Source: Ectobius pallidus (taxonomy: Eukaryota > Arthropoda > Insecta > Blattodea > Ectobiidae). Taken from it: DNA of 64,000 nt. The DNA is taken from positions 1,426,001-1,490,000 of the forward strand of contig CAXKWD010000015.1 of the NCBI GenBank assembly GCA_964059195.1. Direction: 5' to 3'. Of the stretch, positions 50,901 to 61,134 are shown piece by piece. A program made the position numbers and the translations under genes. The notes under the pieces are model-generated. The model was not told the origin of the DNA and made no database searches. It saw only the letters and a program-made list of their open reading frames with translations. Numbering within the stretch: the first letter of the stretch is position 1; each line of letters opens with the position of its first letter.

Positions 50901-53900
50901 AATGCATTGAAATGTAAAAGTTTGGTGTCTGAAATTGACAGAGCTACGCAACAGTATATATTTTAAAAGTTTATAATAGGTAGCAATATTGTGTTTATAA
51001 ATGACATTGCTAAGAAAAGTTATTTTTTATGACATTGCTAGGCAACAGTTTCCGGTTTAAAATGGCATTGCTAGGCAACACTTTCGTGTTAAAACTCATT
51101 GCTAGGCAACAGTATTCTTTCTATTCAAGCAAAATTTACAACCCATGTTTTGCCATTAGCATTTCACCGATATTTTCATTGTATGTATTGATCATCGAGG
51201 GATTAAAAACTATTCCTTATAGATGACATTCCTAGGCAACAGTTTCGTATTTGGAGATGGCATTGCTAAGCTACAGTTTCTTGTTCAAAATGTCAATGCT
51301 AAGCAACAGTCAGGTGTTTTAAAAACTTCATTGCTAAGCAACAGTTTCCGGTTTAGACTGGCATCGCTAGGCAACACTTTTGTGATAGAAAAATTTAATT
51401 GTTGGCAGCCAAATTGTCTTTAAAAGTTACATTGCTAGGAAGTTACGACTTTGAAAAATGCATTGAAAGGTAAAGGATTTTTGTCCGAAATTGACATTGC
51501 TACGCAACAGTATCTTTTTTTAAAAGCTTCTAATAGGTAGCAATATTGTGTTTAAAAATGACATTGCTAAGCAACAGTTCTTTTTGACGACATTGCTAGG
51601 CAACAGTTTCCGGTTTAGACTGGCATGGCTAGGCAAAACTTTCGTGATAGAAAAATCACATTGTTAGGCAGACAAATAGTATTTAAAAATTACATTGCTA
51701 GGAAAACGTTTCGTCTTCGAATAATGCATTGAAATGTAAACGTTTTGTGTCTGAAATTGACATAGCTACGCAACAGTATATATTTTAAAAGTTTATAATA
51801 GGTAGCAATATTGTGTTTATAAATGACATTGCTAAGAAAAGTTATTTCTTATGACATTGCTAGGCAACAGTTTCCGGTTTAAAATGGCATTGCTAGGCAA
51901 CACTTTCGTGTTTTAAAACTCATTGCTAGGCAACAGTATTCTTTCTGTTCAAGCAAAATTTACAACCCATGTTTTGCCATTAGCATTTCACCGATATTTT
52001 CATTGTATGTATTGATCATTGAGGGATTAAAAACTATTCCTTATAGATGACATTGCTAGGCAACAGTTTCGTATTTGGAGATGGCATTGCTAAGCTACAG
52101 TTTCTTGTTCAAGATGTCAATGCTAAGCAACAGTCAGGTGTTTTAAAAACATCATTGCTAAGCAACAGTTTCCGGTTTAGACTGGCATCGCTAGGCAACA
52201 CTTTTGTGATAGAAAAATCTAATTGTTAGGCAGCCAAATTGTCTTTAAAAGTTACATTGCTAGGAAAAGTTACGACTTTGAAAAATGCATTGAAAGGTAA
52301 AGGTTTTGTGTCAGAAATTGACATATCTCCGCAACAGTATCTTTTTTTAAAAGCTTTTAATAGGTAGCAATATTATGATTAAAAATGACATTGCTAAGCA
52401 ACAGATCTTTTTGATGACATTGCTAGGCAACAGTTTCCGGTTTAGACTGGCATGGCTAGGCAAAACTTTCGTGATAGAAAAATTACATTGTTAGGCAGCC
52501 AAATAGTATTTAAAAATTACATTGCTAGGAAAAAGTTTCACTTTGAAAAATGCATTGAAATGTAAAAGTTTTGTGTCTGAAATTGACATTGCTACGCAAC
52601 AGTATATTTTTTTAAAAGTTTATAATAGGTAGCAATATTGTGTTTAAAAATGACATTGCTAAGCAACAGTTCTTTTTGACGACATTGCTAGGCAACAGTT
52701 CCCGGTTTAAATTGGCATTGCTAGGCAACACTTTCGTGTTTTAAAACTCATTGCTAGGCAACAGTATTCTTTCTGTTCAAGCAAAATTTACAACCCATGT
52801 TTTGCCATTAGCATTTCACCGATATTTTCAGTGTATGTATTGATCATTGAGGGATTAAAAACTATTCCTTATAGATGACATTGCTAGGCAACAGTTTCGT
52901 ATTTGGAGATGGCATTGCTAAGCTACAGTTTCTTGTTCAAGATGTCAATACTAAGCAACAGTCAGGTGTTTTAAAAACATCATTGCTAAGCAACAGTTTC
53001 CGGTTTAGACTGGCATCGCTAGGCAACACTTTTGTGATAGAAAATCTAATTGTTAGGCAGCCAAATTGTCTTTAAATGTTACATTGCTAGGAAAAGTTAC
53101 GACTTTGAAAAATGCATTGAAAGGTAAAGGTTTTGTGTCAGAAATTGACATATCTCCGCAACAGTATCTTTTTTTAAAAGCTTTTAATAGGTAGCAATAT
53201 TATGATTAAAAATGACATTGCTAAGCAACAGATCTTTTTGATGACATTGCTAGGCAACAGTTTCCGGTTTAGACTGGCATGGCTAGGCAAAACTTTCGTG
53301 ATAGAAAAATTACATTGTTAGGCAGCCAAATAGTATTTAAAAATTACATTGCTAGGAAAAAGTTTCGTCTTTGAATAATGCATTGAAATGTAAAAGTTTG
53401 GTGTCTGAAATTGACATAGCTACGCAACAGTATATATTTTAAAAGTTTATAATAGGTAGCAATATTGTGTTTATAAATGACATTGCTAAGAAAAGTTATT
53501 TTATATGACATTGCTAGGCAACAGTTTCCGGTTTAAAATGGCAGGGCTAGGCAACACTTTCGTGTTAAAACTCATTGCTAGGCAACAGTATTCTTTCTAT
53601 TCAAGCAAAATTTACAACCCATGTTTTGCCATTAGCATTTCACCGATATTTTCATTGTATGTATTGATCATTGAGGGATTAAAAACTAATCCTTATAGAT
53701 GACATTCCTAGGCAACAGTTTCGTATTTGGAGATGGCATTGCTAAGCTACAGTTTCTTGTTCAAAATGTCAATGCTAAGCAACAGTCAGGTGTTTTAAAA
53801 ACTTCATTGCTAAGCAACAGTTTCCGGTTTAGACTGGCATCGCTAGGCAACACTTTTGTGATAGAAAAATTTAATTGTTGGCAGCCAAATTGTCTTTAAA

Positions 53901-56179
53901 AGTTACATTGCTAGGAAAAGTTACGACTTTGAAAAATGCATTGAAAGGTAAAGGTTTTTTGACCGAAATTGACATTGCTACGCAACAGTATCTTTTTTTA
54001 AAAGCTTTTAATAGGTAGCAATATTATGTTTAAGAATGACATTGCTAAGCAACAGATCTTTTTGATGACTTTGCTAGGCAACAGTTTCCGGTTTAGACTG
54101 GCATGGCTAGGCAAAACTTTCGTGATAGAAAAATTACATTGTTAGGCAGGCAAATTGTATTTAAAAGTTACATTGCTAGGAAAAGTTACGACTTTGAAAA
54201 ATGCATTGAAATGTAAAAGTTTTGTGTCTGAAATTGACATTGCTACGCAACAGTATATTTTTTTAAAAGTTTATAATAGGTAGCAATATTGTGTTTAAAA
54301 ATGACATTGCTAAGAAACAGTTCTTTTTGACGACATTGCTAGGCAACAGTTCCCGGTTTAAAATGGCATTGCTAGGCAACACTTTCGTGTTTTAAAACTC
54401 ATTGCTAGGCAACAGTATTCTTTCTATTCAAGCAAAATTTACAACCCATGTTTTGCCATTAGCATTTCACCGATATTTTCATTGTATGTATTGATCATTG
54501 AGGGATTAAAAACTATTCCTTATAGATGACATTGCTAGGCAACAGTTTCGTATTTGGAGATGGCATTGCTAAGCTACAGTTCCTTGTTCAAAATGTCAAT
54601 CCTAAGCAACAGTCAGGTGTTTTAAAAACTTCATTGCTAAGCAACAGTTTCCGGTTTAGACTGGCATCGCTAGGCAACAATTTTGTGATAGAAAAATCTA
54701 ATTGTTAGGCAGCCAAATTGTCTTTAAAAGTTACATTGCTAGATAAAGTTACGACTTTGAAAAATGCATTGAAAGGTAAAGGATTTTTGGCAGAAATTGA
54801 CATTGCTACGCAACAGTATCTTTTTTTAAAAGCTTTTAATAGGTAGCAATATTATGTTTATAAATGACATTGCTAAGCAACAGATATTTTTGATGACATT
54901 GCTAGGCAACAGTTTCCGGTTTAGACTGGCATGGCTAGGCAAAACTTTCGTGATAGAAAAATTACATTGTTAGGCAGCCAAATTGTATTTAAAAATTACA
55001 TTGCTAGGAAAAAGTTTCACTTTGAAAAATGCATTGAAATGTAAAAGTTTTGTGTCTGAAATTGACATTGCTACGCAACAGTATATTTTTTTTAAAAGTT
55101 TATAATATGTAGCAATATTGTGTTTAAAAATGACATTGCTAAGCAACAGTTCTTTTTGACGACATTGCTAGGCAACAGTTCCCGGTTTAAAATGGCATTG
55201 CTAGGCAACACTTTCGTGTTTTAAAACTCATTGCTAGGCAACAGTATTCTTTCTATTCAAGCAAAATTTACAACCCATGTTTTGCCATTAGCTTTTCACC
55301 GATATTTTCATTGTATGTATTGATCATTGAGGGATTAAAAACTATTCCCTATAGATGACATTGCTAGGCAACAGTTTCGTATTTGGAGATGGCATTGCTA
55401 AGCTACAGTTCCTTGTTCAAAATGTCAACGCTAAGCAACAGTCAGGTGTTTCAAAAACTTCATTGCTAAGCAATAGTTTCCGGTTTAGACTGGCATCGCT
55501 AGGCAACACTTTTGTGATAGAAAAATCTAATTGTTAGGCAGCCAAATTGTCTTTAAAAGTTACATTGCTAGGAAAAGTTACGACTTTGAAAAATGCATTG
55601 AAAGGTAAAGGTTTTGTGTCAGAAATTGACATTGCTCCGCAACAGTATCTTTTTTTAAAAGCTTCTAATAGGTAGCAATATTGTGTTTAAAAATGACATT
55701 GCTAAGCAACAGTTCTTTTTGACGACATTGCTAGGCAACAGTTTCCGGTTTAGACTGGCATGGCTAGGCAAAACTTTCGTGATAGAAAAATTACATTGTT
55801 AGGCAGACAAATAGTATTTAAAAATTACATTGCTAGGAAAACGTTTCGTCATCGAATAATGCATTGAAATGTAAACGTTTTGTGTCTGAAATTGACATAG
55901 CTACGCAACAGTATATATTTTAAAAGTTTATAATAGGTAGCAATATTGTGTTTATAAATGACATTGCTAAGAAAAGTTATTTTTTATGACATTGCTAGGC
56001 AACAGTTTCCGGTTTAAAATGGCATTGCTAGGCAACACTTTCGTGTTAAAACTCATTGCTAGGCAACAGTATTCTTTCTATTCAAGCAAAATTTACAACC
56101 CATGTTTTGCCATTAGCATTTCACCGATATTTTCATTGTATGTATTGATCATTGAGGGATTAAAAACTATTCCTTATAG
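47919..56179 (+). repeat. Ten units, rearranged second copy of about 24-32 kb
   Basis: Segments matching 24.1-26.1 kb (offset 23,652), 26.1-27.8 kb (offset about 24,481) and 30.0-32.0 kb (offset 23,656) lie here in the same order. Marks include ttgcagtttataaataac near 49340, attgacagagctacgc near 50938, ctaggaagttacgac near 51438, ttagcttttcacc near 55289 and gtgtttcaaaaac near 55448. The unit at 52875 carries a one-base loss in the A tract (gatagaaaatctaat). Confidence 0.82.
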
Positions 56180-59100
56180 ATGACATTCCTAGGCAACAGT
56201 TTCGTATTTGGAGATGGCATTGCTAAGCTACAGTTTCTTGTTCAAAATGTCAATGCTAAGCAACAGTCAGGTGTTTTAAAAACTTCATTGCTAAGCAACA
56301 GTTTCCGGTTTAGACTGGCATCGCTAGGCAACACTTTTGTGATAGAAAAATTTAATTGTTGGCAGCCAAATTGTCTTTAAAAGTTACATTGCTAGGAAAA
56401 GTTACGACTTTGAAAAATGCATTGAAAGGTAAAGGTTTTTTGTCCGAAATTGACATTGCTACGCAACAGTATTTTTTTTTAAAAGCTTTTAATAGGTAGC
56501 AATATTATGTTTAAGAATGACATTGCTAAGCAACAGATCTTTTTGATGACTTTGCTAGGCAATAGTTTCCGGTTTAGACTGGCATGGCTAGGCAAAACTT
56601 TCGTGATAGAAAAATTACATTGTTAGGCAGCCAAATAGTATTTAAAAATTACATTGCTAGGAAAAAGTTTCGTCTTTGAATAATGCATTGAAATGTAAAA
56701 GTTTGGTGTCTGAAATTGACATAGCTACGCAACAGTATATATTTTAAAAGTTTATAATAGGTAGCAATATTGTGTTTATAAATGACATTGCTAAGAAAAG
56801 TTATTTTTTATGACATTGCTAGGCAACAGTTTCCGGTTTAAAATGGCATTGCTAGGCAACACTTTCGTGTTTTAAAACTCATTGCTAGGCAACAGTATTC
56901 TTTCTGTTCAAGCAAAATTTACAACCCATGTTTTGCCATTAGCATTTCACCGATATTTTCATTGTATGTATTGATCATTGAGGGATTAAAAACTATTCCT
57001 TATAGATGACATTGCTAGGCAACAGTTTCGTATTTGGAGATGGCATTGCTAAGCTACAGTTTCTTGTTCAAGATGTCAATGCTAAGCAACAGTCAGGTGT
57101 TTTAAAAACATCATTGCTAACCAACAGTTTCCGGTTTAGACTGGCATCGCTAGGCAACACTTTTGTGATAGAAAAATCTAATTGTTAGGCAGCCAAATTG
57201 TCTTTAAAAGTTACATTGCTAGGAAAAGTTACGACTTTGAAAAATGCATTGGAAGGTAAAGGTTTTGTGTCAGAAATTGACATATCTCCGCAACAGTATC
57301 TTTTTTTAAAAGCTTTTAATAGGTAGCAATATTATGATTAAAAATGATATTGCTAAGCAACAGATCTTTTTGATGACATTGCTAGGCAACAGTTTCCGGT
57401 TTAGACTGGCATGGCTAGGCAAAACTTTCGTGATAGAAAAATTACATTGTTTGGCAGCCAAATAGTATTTAAAAATTACAGTGCTAGGAAAAAGTTTCGT
57501 CTTTGAATAATGCATTGAAATGTAAAAGTTTGGTGTCTGAAATTGACATTGCTACGCAACAGGATATATTTTAAAAGTTTATAATATGTAGCAATATTGT
57601 GTTTAAAAATGGCATTGCTAAGCAACAGTTCTTTTTGACGACATTGCTAGGCAACAGTTCCCGGTTTAAAATGGCATTGCTAGGCAACACTTTCGTGTTA
57701 AAACTCATTGCTAGGCAACAGTATTCTTTCTATTCAAGCAAAATTTACAACCCATGTTTTGCCATTAGCATTTCACCGATATTTTCATTGTATGTATTGA
57801 TCATGGAGGGATTAAAAACTATTCCTTATAGATGACATTGCTAGGCAACAGTTTCGTATTTGGAGATGGCATTGCTAAGCTACAGTTTCTTGTTCAAAAT
57901 GTCAATGCTAAGCAACAGTCAGGTGTTTTAAAAACTTCATTGCTAAGCAACAGTTTCCGGTTTAGACTGGCATCGCTAGGCAACACTTTTGTGATAGAAA
58001 AAATTTAATTGTTGGCAGCCAAATTGTCTTTAAAAGTTACATTGCTAGGAAAAGTTACGACTTTGAAAAATGCATTGAAAGGTAAAGGTTTTTTGTCCGA
58101 AATTGACATTGCTACGCAACAGTATCTTTTTTAAAAGCTTTTAATAGGTAGCAATATTATGTTTAAGAATGACATTGCTAAGCAACAGATCTTTTTGATG
58201 ACTTTGCTAGGCAACAGTTTCCGGTTTAGACTGGCATGGCTAGGAAAAACTTTCGTGACAGAAAAATTACATTGTTAGGCAGCCAAATTGTATTTAAAAA
58301 TTACATTGCTAGGAAAAAGTTTCACTTTGAAAAATGCATTGAAATGTAAAAGTTTTGTGTCTGAAATTGACATTGCTACGCAACAGTATATTTTTTTAAA
58401 AGTTTATAATAGGTAGCAATATTGTGTTTAAAAATGACATTGCTAAGCAACAGTTCTTTTTGACGACATTGCTAGGCAACAGTTCCCGGTTTAAAATGGA
58501 ATTGCTAGGCAACACTTTCGTGTTAAAACTCATTGCTAGGCAACAGTATTCTTTCTATTCAAGCAAAATTTACAACCCATGTTTTGCCATTAGCATTTCA
58601 CCGATATTTTCATTGTATGTATTGATCATTGAGGGATTAAAAACTATTCCTTATAGATGACATTGCTAGGCAACAGTTTCGTATTTGGAGATGGCATTGC
58701 TAAGCTACAGTTTCTTGTTCAAAATGTCAATGCTAAGCAACAGTCAGGTGTTTTAAAAACTTCATTGCTAAGCAACAGTTTCCGGTTTAGACTGGCATCG
58801 CTAGGCAACACTTTTGTGATAGAAAAAATTTAATTGTTGGCAGCCAAATTGTCTTTAAAAGTTACATTGCTAGGAAAAGTTACGACTTTGAAAAATGCAT
58901 TGAAAGGTAAAGGTTTTTTGTCCGAAATTGACATTGCTACGCAACAGTATCTTTTTTTAAAAGCTTTTAATAGGTAGCAATATTATGTTTAAGAATGACA
59001 TTGCTAAGCAACAGATCTTTTTGATGACTTTGCTAGGCAACAGTTTCCGGTTTAGACTGGCATGGCTAGGCAAAACTTTCGTGATAGAAAAATTACATTG

Positions 59101-61134
59101 TTAGGCAGCCAAATTGTATTTAAAAATTACATTGCTAGGAAAAAGTTTCACTTTGAAAAATGCATTGAAATGTAAACGTTTTGTGTCTGAAATTGACATT
59201 GCTACGCAACAGTATATTTTTTTAAAAGTTTATAATATGTAGCAATATTGTGTTTAAAAATGACATTGCTAAGCAACAGTTCTTTTTGACGACATTGCTA
59301 GGCAACAGTTCCCGGTTTAAAATGGCATTGCTGGGCAACACTTTCGTGTTTTAAAACTCATTGCTAGGCAACAGTATTCTTTCTATTCAAGCAAAACTTA
59401 CAACCCATGTTTTGCCATTAGCATTTCACCGATATTTTCATTGTATGTATTGATCATTGAGGGATTAAAAACTATTCCTTATAGATGACATTGCTAGGCA
59501 ACAGTTTCGTATTTGGAGATGGCATTGCTAAGCTACAGTTTCTTGTTCAAGATGTCAATGCTAAGCAACAGTCAGGTGTTTTAAAAACATCATTGCTAAG
59601 CAACAGTTTCCGGTTTAGACTGGCATCGCTAGGCAACACTTTTGTGATAGAAAAATCTAATTGTTAGGCAGCCAAATTGTCTTTAAAAGTTACATTGCTA
59701 GGAAAAGTTACGACTTTGAAAAATGCATTGAAAGGTAAAGGTTTTGTGTCAGAAATTGACATATCTCCGCAACAGTATCTTTTTTTAAAAGCTTTTAATA
59801 GGTAGCAATATTATGATTAAAAATGACATTGCTAAGCAACAGATCTTTTTGATGACATTGCTAGGCAACAGTTTCCGGTTTAGACTGGCATGGCTAGGCA
59901 AAACTTTCGTGATAGAAAAATTACATTGTTTGGCAGCCAAATAGTATTTAAAAATTACATTGCTAGGAAAAAGTTTCGTCTTTGAATAATGCATTGAAAT
60001 GTAAAAGTTTGGTGTCTGAAATTGACATAGCTACGCAACAGTATATATTTTAAAAGTTTATAATAGGTAGCAATATTGTGTTTATAAATGACATTGCTAA
60101 GAAAAGTTATTTTTTATAACATTGCTAGGCAACAGTTTCCGGTTTAAAATGGCATTGCTAGGCAACACTTTCGTGTTAAAACTCATTGCTAGGCAACAGT
60201 ATTCTTTCTATTCAAGCAAAATTTACAACCCATGTTTTGCCATTAGCATTTCACCGATATTTTCATTGTATGTATTGATCATTGAGGGATTAAAAACTAT
60301 TCCTTATAGATGACATTCCTAGGCAACAGTTTCGTATTTGGAGATGGCATTGCTAAGCTACAGTTTCTTGTTCAAAATGTCAATGCTAAGCAACAGTCAG
60401 GTGTTTTTAAACTTCATTGCTAAGCAACAGTTTCCGGTTTAGACTGGCATCGCTAGGCAACACTTTTGTGATAGAAAAATTTAATTGTTGGCAGCCAAAT
60501 TGTCTTTAAAAGTTACATTGCTAGGAAAAGTTACGACTTTGAAAAATGCATTGAAAGGTAGAGGTTTTTTGTCCGAAATTGACATTGCTACGCAACAGTA
60601 TCTTTTTTTAAAAGCTTTTAATAGGTAGCAATATTATGTTTAAGAATGACATTGCTAAGCAACAGATCGTTTTGATGACTTTGCTAGGCAACAGTTTCCG
60701 GTTTAGACTGGCATGGCTAGGCAAAACTTTCGTGATAGAAAAATTACATTGTTAGGCAGCCAAATTGTATTTAAAAATTACATTGCTAGGAAAAAGTTTC
60801 ACTTTGAAAAATGCATTGAAATGTAAAATTTTGTGTCTGAAATTGACATTGCTACCCAACAGTATATTTTTTTAAAAGTTTATAATAGGTAGCAATATTG
60901 TGTTTAAAAATGACATTGCTAAGCAACAGTTCTTTTTGACGACATTGCTAGGCAACAGTTCCCGGTTTAAAATGGCATTGCTAGGCAACACTTTCGTGTT
61001 TTAAAACTCATTGCTAGGAAACAGTATTCTTTCTATTCAAGCAAAATTTACAACCCATGTTTTGCCATTAGCATTTCACCGATATTTTCATTGTATGTAT
61101 TGATCATTGAGGGATTAAAAACTATTCCTTATAG
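56180..61134 (+). repeat. Mosaic sub-array of six units
   Basis: Unit 57006 shares ctaaccaacag and ttggaaggtaaagg with the units at 42142 and 46269. The unit ending at 58656 shares ggaattgctagg and gtgacagaaaaatt with the 42.5-42.8 and 46.7-46.9 kb segments. Private marks are ttgtttggcagcc (near 57448 and 59928), ctgggcaacac near 59332, tttttataacattg near 60113 and gtgtttttaaacttc near 60402. Confidence 0.78.
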
